Positions 1-9,156 of a stretch of DNA of 64,000 nt are shown one piece after another. Position 1 is the first letter of the stretch. Each line of letters starts with the position of its first letter. The translations under genes and the position numbers were made by a program. The notes beneath the pieces are model-generated. The model ran no database searches. It was not told the origin of the DNA and saw nothing but the letters and a program-made list of their open reading frames with translations. Source of the stretch: Flavobacterium galactosidilyticum (GTDB lineage: Bacteria; Bacteroidota; Bacteroidia; Flavobacteriales; Flavobacteriaceae); NCBI RefSeq assembly GCF_020911945.1, contig NZ_CP087135.1:1426001-1490000 (forward strand). The letters are read 5' to 3'.

Positions 1-1
1 T

Positions 2-37
2 TACGAAGAATTTATTGCCGCTTCATACGGAGAATAA
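2..37 (+). CDS. C-terminal end of an upstream gene, probably trigger factor (partial)
   Basis: Only the last eleven codons are present, reading YEEFIAASYGE and ending in TAA at 35-37. The fragment is too short to identify by sequence. The call rests on position: in many bacteria the trigger factor gene lies just upstream of clpP-clpX, which follow here. If right, the product is a ribosome-associated peptidyl-prolyl isomerase and chaperone. Any other gene is possible. Confidence 0.4.
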   Translation, partial: YEEFIAASYGE

Positions 38-109
38 TTTCTAAAAAAAATAAGTATATTTGAGCGTCAAAAGAAATATTTTTTGGCGCTCTTTTTATTT
101 AAAATAATG

Positions 110-256
110 TCAGGAGCCAATCCAGCTATCCGTTGCAAGTTTTTTCATTGTGTTTGCTTTTTTCTAAGCAAGAAAAGGAGCTTCTTCCAGTCGCTCTTTT
201 CGGGCAAAAAAAAATGCAACACGATTTCAAAAAGCTTTTCACTGCTATCTGGGCTA
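110..256 (+). repeat. Dispersed ~148-bp structured repeat, copy 1
   Basis: This non-coding stretch fills most of the gap before clpP. It begins TCAGGAGCCAATCC and ends CTATCTGGGCTA. It aligns along its whole length with the reverse complement of 35953-36100: the 5' end, an internal block GGAGCTTCT..AGTCGCTCTT, and the 3' end AAAAGCTTT..CTATC.GGGCTA are all shared. Internal inverted repeats such as AAGGAGC/GCTCTT suggest a folded RNA or DNA. A shorter relative lies at 57823-57935. Function is unknown. It resembles, from memory, intergenic palindromic elements common in Flavobacterium genomes. Confidence 0.7.
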
Positions 257-269
257 AAAACGAGACATA

Positions 270-301
270 TTGACATTAACTATAAAGAGGTACGACCTTT
301 G
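270..301 (+). promoter_or_regulatory. Weak candidate promoter for clpP
   Basis: TTG at 270-272 and GACCTTTG at 294-301 are separated by 21 bases. The second box differs from TAnnTTTG at both of its first two key positions or nearly so, so this is a poor match. It lies about 47 bases before the clpP start. Confidence 0.25.
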
Positions 302-348
302 CAATAGTAAGGGAACTAGAGATAACGTAAAACTTAGAACAAATAAAT

Positions 349-1023
349 ATGAACTACGGTAAAGAATTTAAAAAGTTTGCTACAAAGCACCAAGGAGTTA
401 ATTCAATGTATTACGATAAAATCGTAGGTGCAATGACTCCTAAAAACATGACTCCTTATATTATTGAAGAACGTCAGTTGAATATTTCGCAATTAGACGT
501 TTTCTCAAGATTGATGATGGATCGTATTATTTTCCTAGGAACAGGAATCGACGATCAAATTGCAAACATCGTTCAAGCACAATTATTATTCCTTGAAAGT
601 GCTGATGCATCTAAGGATATTCAAATCTATTTGAATTCTCCTGGTGGAAGTGTTTACGCAGGATTAGGAATCTATGACACGATGCAATACATCAAACCTG
701 ATGTAGCAACTATTTGTACAGGAATGGCAGCATCAATGGGTGCAGTGCTTTTGTGTGCAGGAGCAGCAGGAAAACGTTCGGCATTACCACATTCGAGAGT
801 AATGATTCATCAACCGTCAGGAGGAGCGCAAGGAGTTGCTACTGATATGGAAATCAACTTACGTGAAATGTTGAAATTAAAAGATGAATTATACCACATT
901 ATTTCACAACACTCAGGACAAACATTTGATAAAGTGCATGCTGATAGTGAGCGTGATTATTGGATGATTGCTGAAGAAGCAAAAGCATACGGAATGATTG
1001 ATGAGGTTTTAATAAGAAAGTAA
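349..1023 (+). CDS. clpP: ATP-dependent Clp protease proteolytic subunit ClpP
   Basis: ClpP is the barrel-shaped serine peptidase that degrades unfolded proteins fed to it by a Clp ATPase such as ClpX. The 224-residue protein has the full catalytic triad: Ser129 in GMAASMGA, His154 in RVMIHQPSGG and Asp203 in ERDYWM. The NSPGG oxyanion-loop region is at 96-100. About 30 residues precede the conserved core, as in other Bacteroidota ClpP, and may form a cleaved propeptide. clpX follows 69 bases downstream with no terminator between, so the two are probably co-transcribed. Confidence 0.97.
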   Translation: MNYGKEFKKFATKHQGVNSMYYDKIVGAMTPKNMTPYIIEERQLNISQLDVFSRLMMDRIIFLGTGIDDQIANIVQAQLLFLESADASKDIQIYLNSPGGSVYAGLGIYDTMQYIKPDVATICTGMAASMGAVLLCAGAAGKRSALPHSRVMIHQPSGGAQGVATDMEINLREMLKLKDELYHIISQHSGQTFDKVHADSERDYWMIAEEAKAYGMIDEVLIRK

Positions 1024-1092
1024 AATAGTTACAAGTTTAAGGTTTTAAGGTTGCTACGGGAATTTTAAATTTTAAACTTTAAACAAAAAAAG

Positions 1093-2325
1093 ATGGCAAA
1101 AGTAGTATTAGAATGTTCGTTTTGTGGAAGAAAGAAACCAGAAACCAATTTATTGATTGCTGGAATCAATGCACATATATGTGATAAATGTATCGAACAG
1201 GCACACGGAATTGTTTTGGAAGAATTAAAAGCTGGCGGAAGTTCAAAACTCGTTGGTGATTTGATTTTGAAAAAACCAAAAGAAATCAGAGCGTTCTTAG
1301 ATCAATATGTAATTGGACAAGATCAAACTAAAAAAGTAATGTCGGTTGCGGTTTACAATCACTACAAACGTTTGATGCAACAGCAATTAGACGATGAGGT
1401 AGAGATTGAAAAAAGTAACATCATTATGGTGGGACAAACAGGAACAGGAAAAACTTTGGTGGCAAAAACCATCGCTAAAATGTTAGATGTTCCTTTGGCT
1501 ATCGTTGATGCAACGGTACTTACAGAAGCTGGTTATGTGGGAGAAGATGTCGAAAGTATATTGACTCGTTTGTTACAAGCTGCTGATTATGATGTTGCAA
1601 AAGCAGAACGCGGAATTGTATTTATTGACGAAATAGATAAAATTGCTCGTAAAAGCGATAATCCATCTATTACACGTGATGTTTCGGGTGAAGGAGTGCA
1701 ACAAGCTTTATTGAAACTATTAGAAGGAACAGTTGTAAACGTGCCACCAAAAGGAGGACGCAAACACCCAGACCAAAAATTTGTTGAGGTAAACACACAA
1801 AATATATTGTTTATCGCTGGTGGTGCTTTTGATGGTGTAGAGCGAATTATCTCTAAACGATTAAATCGTCAGGCAGTTGGTTATTCTACATCTAAAAATG
1901 TAGATAATATTGATAAAGACAATTTGTTGCAATACATTATTCCAAAAGATATCAAAGATTTCGGATTGATTCCAGAGATTATTGGGCGTTTGCCGGTTTT
2001 GACACACATGGATCCTTTAGACAGAGAAACTTTGCGTGCGATTTTGACACAACCTAAAAATGCATTAATCAAACAATACGAGAAGTTGTTTTTGATGGAT
2101 GAAGTAACTTTTACCATTACAGATGAAGCATTGGATTTTATTGTGGATAAAGCTTTAGAGTATAAATTAGGTGCTCGTGGATTGCGTTCTTTATGTGAAG
2201 CTATCTTAACGGATGCGATGTATGAACTGCCAAGTTCTGATGATAAAACATTAGAAATTGACGTTGAATACGCTAAAGAAACGTTGAATAAAAATTTATT
2301 GAAACGTTTGGAGATTGCATCTTAA
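1093..2325 (+). CDS. clpX: ATP-dependent Clp protease ATP-binding subunit ClpX
   Basis: ClpX is the AAA+ unfoldase that recognises tagged proteins and threads them into ClpP. The 410-residue protein has the N-terminal zinc-binding domain (Cys8, Cys11, Cys30, Cys33), a Walker A motif GQTGTGKT at 114-121, the GYVG pore loop at 147-150, and a Walker B IVFIDE at 175-180. A second basic loop is visible in GGRKHPDQ. Length and domain order are normal. It is the second gene after clpP and is closed by a strong terminator. Confidence 0.97.
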   Translation: MAKVVLECSFCGRKKPETNLLIAGINAHICDKCIEQAHGIVLEELKAGGSSKLVGDLILKKPKEIRAFLDQYVIGQDQTKKVMSVAVYNHYKRLMQQQLDDEVEIEKSNIIMVGQTGTGKTLVAKTIAKMLDVPLAIVDATVLTEAGYVGEDVESILTRLLQAADYDVAKAERGIVFIDEIDKIARKSDNPSITRDVSGEGVQQALLKLLEGTVVNVPPKGGRKHPDQKFVEVNTQNILFIAGGAFDGVERIISKRLNRQAVGYSTSKNVDNIDKDNLLQYIIPKDIKDFGLIPEIIGRLPVLTHMDPLDRETLRAILTQPKNALIKQYEKLFLMDEVTFTITDEALDFIVDKALEYKLGARGLRSLCEAILTDAMYELPSSDDKTLEIDVEYAKETLNKNLLKRLEIAS

Positions 2326-2350
2326 AAATTGCATTTTTCTCAAAAACACA

Positions 2351-2381
2351 AACCCGTTCATTCAATTGAACGGGTTTTTTT
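2351..2381 (+). terminator. Rho-independent terminator after clpX
   Basis: A ten-base-pair stem, AACCCGTTCA with TGAACGGGTT, encloses a six-base loop and is followed by a run of T. It lies 25 bases after the clpX stop. Confidence 0.85.
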
Positions 2382-2487
2382 ATGCCGTTTTTACACTATT
2401 TGTTATTGTTTGAAAAAAGGAGCATTATTTTTTTTTATCAACGTCAGATTGTCGATTTTTGTCTATTCTAAAATAAATAAGTAGGGC

Positions 2488-3717
2488 ATGCAGGTAGAAG
2501 ATAAAGAGATAATTTTATTAAAAGTTTCAGGTCAAGACAAACTTGGTGTAACCGCGGGTTTAACCGCAGTTTTGGCAAACTATGATGCTATTATTTTAGA
2601 CATAGGGCAAGCTGATATTCATGAAACCTTATCGCTAGGAATTTTATTCGAAATTGCAGCAGGTGCTTGTTCTGGTCCCGTTTTAAAAGATTTATTGTTC
2701 AAAGGTTATGAATTAGGGATAAAAGTAAAGTTTGTTCCCATTTCTATAGAAGATTATGAAAGTTGGGTCAAAACACAATCTAAGCAACGCTATATTATAA
2801 ATATTCTAGGCGAAACATTAGCAGCAAAACAAATAGCGGCTGTGACCAGAATAATGTCAGATCAAAGCTTAAATATTGATTCTATCAAAAGATTAACGGG
2901 CAGAGTTTCTGTAGTTGATCATGACGAATATCCACGTTCTTGTGTGCAGTTATCGGTGTCTGGTATTTTGGCAGATAAGAAAGAGATGACTGCTAAATTT
3001 ATGGATATTTCTAGATCTTTAGATGTAGATATTTCTTTTCAGGAAGATAATATGTACAGAAGAAACAGACGACTAGTTTGTTTTGATATGGACTCTACAT
3101 TAATACAAACGGAAGTAATTGATGAGCTGGCAGAATTAGCAGGCGTAGGAATGCAAGTACGCACTATCACAGAATCAGCTATGAATGGCGAAATTGATTT
3201 TAAAGAAAGTTTCAAAAAACGTATGGCATTGCTGGAAGGTTTAAGTGAAGATGTTTTGCAAAATGTAGCGATCAATTTACCAATAACAAAAGGAGCGCAT
3301 CGATTGATGAGAGCTTTAAAATACTACGGATATAAAACTGCGATTCTGTCAGGAGGTTTTACCTACTTTGGTAATTATCTACAAAAAGAATTAGGCTTTG
3401 ATTATGTTCACGCCAACGAGTTAGAAATTATTGACGGTAAATTGACTGGAAATTATATTGGAGAAATAATTGATGGTGATAAAAAAGCGGAGCTTCTAAG
3501 AACTATCGCTGAAAAAGAGGGAATTCACATCAATCAAACTATAGCAGTAGGAGATGGTGCAAATGATTTACCTATGCTAAACTTGGCTGGATTAGGAATT
3601 GCTTTTCATGCAAAACCTACGGTGAAAGAAAACGCTGAAAGTTCAATTTCTAGTTTAGGTCTGGATGGTGTTTTATACTTATTGGGTTATCACGACAGAC
3701 ATATCGATATGATGTAG
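2488..3717 (+). CDS. serB: Phosphoserine phosphatase SerB with N-terminal ACT domains
   Basis: SerB removes phosphate from O-phosphoserine in the last step of serine synthesis. The N-terminal ~185 residues look like two ACT-type ligand-binding domains (EIILLKVSGQDKLG opens the first). The HAD phosphatase core follows, with motif I FDMDST at 199-204 (Asp200 and Asp202), SGG at 288-290 and motif IV GDGAND at 355-360. The long form with ACT domains suggests feedback sensing of an amino acid, probably serine, which is inferred from the family. It is a single-gene unit flanked by terminators. Confidence 0.94.
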   Translation: MQVEDKEIILLKVSGQDKLGVTAGLTAVLANYDAIILDIGQADIHETLSLGILFEIAAGACSGPVLKDLLFKGYELGIKVKFVPISIEDYESWVKTQSKQRYIINILGETLAAKQIAAVTRIMSDQSLNIDSIKRLTGRVSVVDHDEYPRSCVQLSVSGILADKKEMTAKFMDISRSLDVDISFQEDNMYRRNRRLVCFDMDSTLIQTEVIDELAELAGVGMQVRTITESAMNGEIDFKESFKKRMALLEGLSEDVLQNVAINLPITKGAHRLMRALKYYGYKTAILSGGFTYFGNYLQKELGFDYVHANELEIIDGKLTGNYIGEIIDGDKKAELLRTIAEKEGIHINQTIAVGDGANDLPMLNLAGLGIAFHAKPTVKENAESSISSLGLDGVLYLLGYHDRHIDMM

Positions 3718-3742
3718 TTTTACTATTGAATGTCTACTACTA

Positions 3743-3775
3743 AAAATCGCTATATATCTGTAGCGATTTTTTTAT
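3743..3775. terminator. Bidirectional terminator between serB and the GH3 gene
   Basis: AAAATCGCTA pairs with TAGCGATTTT around an eight-base loop. T runs lie on the serB side, and the A-rich left arm gives U residues for the convergent reverse-strand gene. Confidence 0.75.
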
Positions 3776-3828
3776 TATTTCTAGAGAATACGCTACGAAT
3801 TATCTTTAGTTTTTAAGAAACTAGTTAG

Positions 3829-5355
3829 TTATATAATTATACTAACCTGCATATTCTTCAACTGCTCTAAATAGTCTCTTTGATTGGATAATCTCGGGAT
3901 TTTATGTTGTCCTCCTAATTTATTGCGATCTTTCAGCCAGTCGTAAAATAGATTTTTTCGGGCAATATTTACAGTCAAAGGATTTAAAGTCATATTGTTA
4001 CAACGCTTAGCTTCGTAATCAGAATTTAATGATTGTATGGCTTCGTCTAATGTTTTTTCGAAATAGCTTATATCAACTGGATTTTCTTTAAATTCAATCA
4101 TCCACTCGTGAGCACCTTTTTCCTTACCTTCCATGAAAACTGGTGCAACGGTATAATCTACTACTTGTGTGTTAGTTAATATGCACGCTTTAGCAATGGC
4201 CTGATCCGTATTTTCGACCATTAATTCTTCGCCAAAAACATTGATATGATGTTTGGTTCGCCCAGTAACCCGAATTCTGTAAGGATCCAATGATGTAAAA
4301 CGAACTGTATCTCCTATTAAATAACGCCACAAACCAGAATTAGTGGTAATTACTAAAGCATAATTTTTGAACAATTCTACATCGGCTAATCGAATTACTT
4401 TTTGATTAGGTGTTCCAAAAGTATCCACTGGAATAAATTCATAAAATATTCCGTAATCTAACATTAACAATAAATCACTGGAATTATTCAAATCCTGAAT
4501 GGCAAAAAATCCTTCGGAGGCATTGTATATTTCGTAATACTTGAAATCTTTTTTCGGCAGTATTTTTTTGTATTGTTCGCGATAGGGTTCAAAATTTACA
4601 CCACCGTGAAAATACACTTCTAGGTTGGGCCAGATTTCAAGTAAGTTTCCTTTTCCAGTTTCTTCTAGCATTTTGTTCATCAAAACTAACATCCACGAAG
4701 GAACTCCTGCAAAACTCGTTACATTTTCATTTTTAGTTTCATTAATAATGGCAGCAATTTTACCTTCCCATTCACTCATTAACGAGATTTTGTTGCTTGG
4801 CGTGCTACTAAATTCAGCCCAAATAGGCATATTTTCGATTAGAATAGCAGATAAATCTCCAAAGAAAGTATCGTTGTCTTCATATATCTGTGAGCTTCCG
4901 CCCAATCGAAGGCTTTTACCAAGAAATAGTTGGGAATCTTCATTGTTATTTAAATATAAACACAACAAATCTTTACTTCCTTTATAATGACAATCTTCCA
5001 GCGCTTCGTTACTTACCGGAATAAATTTACTTTTAGCATTGGTCGTTCCACTGGATTTGGCAAACCATTTTATGGGTTCTTCCCAAAAAACATTTTGTTC
5101 TCCTTGACGCGTTCTTTCGATTAAGGGTTGCAGTTCTTCGTAAGTAGCGATCGGAATTCGCTCTGCAAAAGTAGCGTAGGAATTTATGGATGAGAATTCG
5201 TATTTCTTGCCTAAAACAGTGTTTTTTGAGCGCTGAATTAAATTCATAAGCAATTCTTCCTGAACTTCATTTGGATATTTCAAGAATAGTTCGATTTGAT
5301 GGATTCGTTGTTTTAGAACCCATGAAGCAAACGAATTGATTATAGTTAGTGGCAT
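3829..5355 (-). CDS. GH3 auxin-responsive promoter family protein (acyl-adenylating enzyme-like)
   Basis: The 508-residue protein belongs to the GH3 family. Plant members join amino acids to acyl acids such as auxin through an acyl-adenylate. Bacterial members are common in Bacteroidota, with no settled substrate. The nucleotide-binding motif FAKSSGTTNAKSKFIPVS is at about 98-115, matching the Ser/Thr/Gly-rich loop of adenylating enzymes. No signal peptide or membrane segment is seen, so it is probably cytoplasmic. It is transcribed alone. The family is clear; the reaction in this organism is not. Confidence 0.88.
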   Translation of the reverse strand: MPLTIINSFASWVLKQRIHQIELFLKYPNEVQEELLMNLIQRSKNTVLGKKYEFSSINSYATFAERIPIATYEELQPLIERTRQGEQNVFWEEPIKWFAKSSGTTNAKSKFIPVSNEALEDCHYKGSKDLLCLYLNNNEDSQLFLGKSLRLGGSSQIYEDNDTFFGDLSAILIENMPIWAEFSSTPSNKISLMSEWEGKIAAIINETKNENVTSFAGVPSWMLVLMNKMLEETGKGNLLEIWPNLEVYFHGGVNFEPYREQYKKILPKKDFKYYEIYNASEGFFAIQDLNNSSDLLLMLDYGIFYEFIPVDTFGTPNQKVIRLADVELFKNYALVITTNSGLWRYLIGDTVRFTSLDPYRIRVTGRTKHHINVFGEELMVENTDQAIAKACILTNTQVVDYTVAPVFMEGKEKGAHEWMIEFKENPVDISYFEKTLDEAIQSLNSDYEAKRCNNMTLNPLTVNIARKNLFYDWLKDRNKLGGQHKIPRLSNQRDYLEQLKNMQVSIII

Positions 5356-5495
5356 GAACGGTTGTTGATTTTAGATTGTGGTTTGCTGATTTAGATTTGA
5401 ATATTGACTGACAAATACTAACTTTACAACTTTACCAAAAATAACATTTTTTTTTAGATTTTAAAATCTAATATTAAATATCCCAACTTTACTAT

Positions 5496-6290
5496 ATGAC
5501 TTACGAAGGTGTACTGACCAAAATGCAAACTGAATTTGGAAATCCAATTCAATATTATCTGGTTTTTGAAAATAGTTTTTTGAATGTGAACCAATTACTA
5601 GATAAAAATATTGAAATTAACTTTGTTGGTTACCAATGTTTAAATTGCGGGAAAAAGAAAAAAATATTCCGCCAAGGATTCTGTTATGATTGTTTTTATT
5701 CGAGTGCAGCAGTTGGAGATTGGATTATGAAACCGGAATTAAGTACTGCGCATCTTGGCATTGCCGACAGAGATTTAGTTTATGAAGAGAAAGTACAATT
5801 GCAGCCACATATTGTTTATTTAGCGTTGTCTAGCGAGGTAAAAGTTGGTGTAACCAGAAAAACTCAAATGCCAACACGATGGATTGATCAAGGTGCTAAC
5901 GAAGCAATTTCGATTGTAGAAGTTCCTAATCGATACTTGGCTGGAATTACCGAAGTAGCTTTAAAAAATCATTATGCCGATAAAACCAATTGGCGGAAAA
6001 TGCTAATTAATTCTGTGGAACACGTTGATTTGATTGCTGAAAGATTGAAACTTGAAAATTTAATTCCAACGGAAGTTCAAAAATATTTCTATTCTCAAAA
6101 AAATGATTTGTATGAAATGCATTATCCAGTTTTAGAATATCCTAAGAAAGTAAGCAGTTTAAGTTTAGATAAAACGCCACAATTTGAAGGAAAGCTCAAA
6201 GGCATAAAAGGGCAGTATCTTATTTTTGAAGATGGAACCGTTTTTAATGTCCGCAGTTCTGAAGGATATATTGTCAACATAAAAGTATAA
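5496..6290 (+). CDS. DUF2797 family protein with a four-cysteine zinc-binding motif
   Basis: The 264-residue protein matches the DUF2797 family by its pattern around PHIVYLALSSEVKVGVTR and PTRWIDQGA. A likely zinc knuckle is formed by Cys48, Cys51, Cys63 and Cys66 (CLNCG and CYDCF). The VKVGVTRKTQ..RW.DQGA stretch resembles the GIY-YIG nuclease core fold, but I cannot show catalytic activity. It is a single-gene unit with no predicted membrane segment. Biological role unknown. Confidence 0.82.
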   Translation: MTYEGVLTKMQTEFGNPIQYYLVFENSFLNVNQLLDKNIEINFVGYQCLNCGKKKKIFRQGFCYDCFYSSAAVGDWIMKPELSTAHLGIADRDLVYEEKVQLQPHIVYLALSSEVKVGVTRKTQMPTRWIDQGANEAISIVEVPNRYLAGITEVALKNHYADKTNWRKMLINSVEHVDLIAERLKLENLIPTEVQKYFYSQKNDLYEMHYPVLEYPKKVSSLSLDKTPQFEGKLKGIKGQYLIFEDGTVFNVRSSEGYIVNIKV

Positions 6291-6332
6291 AAAAAGGGCG
6301 AAAAAGTAATTTACTTTTTCGCCCTTTTTTTG
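6291..6332. terminator. Bidirectional terminator between DUF2797 and AsmA genes
   Basis: A very long near-perfect stem, AAAGGGCGAAAAAGTAA with TTACTTTTTCGCCCTTT, has A on one flank and T on the other. It directly follows the DUF2797 stop and serves both convergent genes. Confidence 0.9.
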
Positions 6333-6346
6333 TAGTAACAAAATAG

Positions 6347-8971
6347 TTAATTCACTTTTGTAGTGTCAGCTACTTTTTTCTTTTTGTTGAATAGTCCATT
6401 CAGCAAGTCAGTTGCCTTTGTTTTTACCTCTTCTTTAACTTTCGTTTTTACTTCCTCTTGCGTTTTAGGAAGTACTGTTTTAGTGGTGTCTCCCGGCTTT
6501 TTGTTTTTATTAATTAAGTCTGTCAATGCTGAGGTTCCTTGTTTTACTAATCTTTCTTTTTGCTGTTGTATCAGTTGATTAGTCAAGTTAGTAACTGCCG
6601 TTTTTATATCAGTTGAAATTTTCGGATTTGAAAAATTACCTGCTAAAATAGCACTTACAGGAATACTTTCTAATTTAACAGCGTCAGCAGGAGATAATTT
6701 TGCGATTAACTCATTGGCCTCCGAGCCTAAATATTTAGCGGGAACATCAAATTTTAAACTGTAATTCATACTTTGATCAAAACCATGTGTTCCACTTATC
6801 GTTGCTTTAATATCTTTATACTTGATGTCAAAAGGTTTAACATTGACTTTGCCATCCTTGAAAGTAATAGCCGCTTTTATATCATTCAAATTGATTTTGC
6901 TTACATCAATAAATTTTATGTTTGAAGCCACCGCAGTTAATAAAGTTGAATTAGCCGAATTTACTGTAGTTGAAAGGAGTTGACCCAATAAATCACCAGT
7001 CAAAGTTTTTAAATCAGGACTCATTGATTCCGTAAGATTTCCGTTTAATTTAATGGTGGAGTTTAATTTCCCATTTACGATTCCCGCAATAGGCGCAATT
7101 TTTTTCAACATGTCTAGTTGTGTGAAAGATTGTGCAATGTCGACTTGATTTAATTTTAAATCCATATCAAAAACAGGAACTTTACCTTTAGTAGAAACAG
7201 CTCCATTCACACCAATCGTTCCACCAAAAATAGAGGTTTTTACATTTTCTAAAGTAACTTTTTCGTCTTTAACAATAAGTTTTCCTGAAACATCTCTCAA
7301 GGTTAAATTATCATATAGTACAGTGTTGGCTTTTGCGGTAAGTGAACAATTCAGGAATGCTGGAATTTTCATTGCATCTGGTTTTTTACCATCGGCTTTA
7401 CTATCATCTCCTGCAGTCATAAAATCAGCTACAGCTAACTGTTTAGAGTTCATGAAGAAGTTTCCTTTTAATTCTTGATTTCTAAAAATGAAGCCATAAA
7501 AATTCTCTAAAACACCCGTTATGCTAATGTCACTTTTACCGGTCGTTGCATCAAATTGTTTTAGATTGACTTTACTTGGATTAAACTGAACTAATGCAGT
7601 GCTTATGTTCATCGTTTTACCATTTTCGTCGGCATAATTAAAACCTGACAAACTCATTGTTCCGGCATTATTAATTTTTTGATACTCACTTTTCTCTACT
7701 GACGCCATATCAAATTTAGTAGTTACATCCGCTTTTAGAATTCCAGATAATGGTTTTGCTAATTTAATTGGATAAGCCTTGGTCAAGTTAGCTAAATTGA
7801 TTGTCCCTTTTAAAGCGGCATCAACTATAGCATTTTCAGTAACATTAGTAATCTTTGCTTTAGCGTTGAAAACATCTTGATCGATTTGAAAAGAAAGTTG
7901 ATCTAGATTAACGTAAGTATCGTTGAGAATTCCTGTTTCATTTATTATTTTAGTGTCTATAGTAATATTCTGAACAGTTTTTGGCAAATCAGGATATTTG
8001 AATGACGCATTTTTTGATGTGATATCAATATTAAATTTTGGAACCGTTGTTTCAGAATACAAACCTTTAGCAAAACCAATAATGGTAAAATCTCCCGTTG
8101 TTTTTACATTATCTAAACTAGCAGCATACGCAGAAGGAATTACGCCTAAGAAGTTTTTGAAAGAAGAAGTTGGTGTTTTAAATTTCAAATCATATTCCTG
8201 TCCTGCATCAACAAGCTGAATAAATCCGTCAAATTCTAAAGGCAATTGATTGATAAGTGCTTTATTTTCTTTAAAAGTATATTTGCTTTTTTCTAAATCG
8301 ATTCCTAAAACAGCATCTAATGTCAAAGCTACATTTTTCATATAGTTGACTTTGTCCATGTCTAAAGACACCTTTGCAGTTGATTTTGTTACTAAATCTA
8401 ATTTTGATGCAGCAAAATCTCCTGTTCCTTCATGGTTCAAGCTATCGATTACCATTTTTATTTTTGACGCTTCGTCGAAATACTTAAATTTGAAATTTTC
8501 AATTTTATAATTTTGAATATTTAAATTAAGCGGCTTGCTTTTTTTGTTGTCTTTACTTGTATTGTCTTTTAATGCAATGTCATAATTACCTACACCATCT
8601 TTATTGAAAATAATATTGATTAATCCATTTTTAGAACTAATTCCGTCAATTTTTATTCCTTCATTTTCGCCTTTAAACAGTTCTTTTATTGACATTTTTA
8701 AATTCAACTCGCCAAGAGAAACTAAAGTGTCGCCTGCAAAAGGGGCTTTATTGATAATGACCAGACTGTCAAGTGAAACGGTAGCGTTAGGGAAATTCTT
8801 GATTAAACTCAAATCAGCATCAGAAAAAGCAACTTTAGCATCTACTTTTTCATTTATAGCTTGGGCAATTTTAACTTTTATTTGATCCTTAAAAAAGTAA
8901 GGAATAGTAAATAAGGCGATTAAAAATATAATTATTAGGGCTCCAATAATCTTTAAAATTGTTTTTAGCAT
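6347..8971 (-). CDS. AsmA family protein (inner-membrane-anchored, envelope lipid transport type)
   Basis: The 874-residue protein starts with one membrane segment (residues ~4-27) followed by the AsmA-type N-terminal region and a long beta-rich body. The C-terminal AsmA-like region includes repeated GTHGF, GxF and similar beta-strand segments. It ends in a lysine-rich low-complexity tail with KKPGD and KKKKVADTTK. AsmA-like proteins are large bridge or groove-shaped proteins thought to help phospholipid movement to the outer membrane. Its exact partner is unknown. sppA lies upstream on the same strand, with a terminator between. Confidence 0.85.
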   Translation of the reverse strand: MLKTILKIIGALIIIFLIALFTIPYFFKDQIKVKIAQAINEKVDAKVAFSDADLSLIKNFPNATVSLDSLVIINKAPFAGDTLVSLGELNLKMSIKELFKGENEGIKIDGISSKNGLINIIFNKDGVGNYDIALKDNTSKDNKKSKPLNLNIQNYKIENFKFKYFDEASKIKMVIDSLNHEGTGDFAASKLDLVTKSTAKVSLDMDKVNYMKNVALTLDAVLGIDLEKSKYTFKENKALINQLPLEFDGFIQLVDAGQEYDLKFKTPTSSFKNFLGVIPSAYAASLDNVKTTGDFTIIGFAKGLYSETTVPKFNIDITSKNASFKYPDLPKTVQNITIDTKIINETGILNDTYVNLDQLSFQIDQDVFNAKAKITNVTENAIVDAALKGTINLANLTKAYPIKLAKPLSGILKADVTTKFDMASVEKSEYQKINNAGTMSLSGFNYADENGKTMNISTALVQFNPSKVNLKQFDATTGKSDISITGVLENFYGFIFRNQELKGNFFMNSKQLAVADFMTAGDDSKADGKKPDAMKIPAFLNCSLTAKANTVLYDNLTLRDVSGKLIVKDEKVTLENVKTSIFGGTIGVNGAVSTKGKVPVFDMDLKLNQVDIAQSFTQLDMLKKIAPIAGIVNGKLNSTIKLNGNLTESMSPDLKTLTGDLLGQLLSTTVNSANSTLLTAVASNIKFIDVSKINLNDIKAAITFKDGKVNVKPFDIKYKDIKATISGTHGFDQSMNYSLKFDVPAKYLGSEANELIAKLSPADAVKLESIPVSAILAGNFSNPKISTDIKTAVTNLTNQLIQQQKERLVKQGTSALTDLINKNKKPGDTTKTVLPKTQEEVKTKVKEEVKTKATDLLNGLFNKKKKVADTTKVN

Positions 8972-9105
8972 AATTTGATTGTCTTTAGATTTATAAATTT
9001 AGCAAAAATAGTGCCTAGTTTCTGCAAAAATAAGGATTATAGTTTAAGTAGTTTAAAATGCTTTTACTGCAAAATAAACTTTAGATCTTATTATTTTTTA
9101 AATGT

Positions 9106-9142
9106 AAAAATCCGCTTAAACTCGCGCTTAAACGGATTTTTA
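9106..9142 (-). terminator. Terminator after sppA
   Basis: AAAAATCCGcTTAA pairs with TTAAaCGGATTTTT, with one mismatch. On the reverse strand it follows the sppA stop by about 15 bases and ends in a U run. Confidence 0.75.
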
Positions 9143-9156
9143 TCTATATTTTAACC

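Noticed and set aside
83..307. A 74-codon forward frame before clpP
   Set aside because: It runs through the structured dispersed repeat, shows low-complexity composition (long F, K and S runs), and the same element at 35953-36100 has no matching frame.
4625..4987. A 120-codon frame antisense to the GH3 gene
   Set aside because: It is a shadow of the GH3 reading frame on the other strand, with no family resemblance. Other antisense frames inside genes were left out for the same reason.
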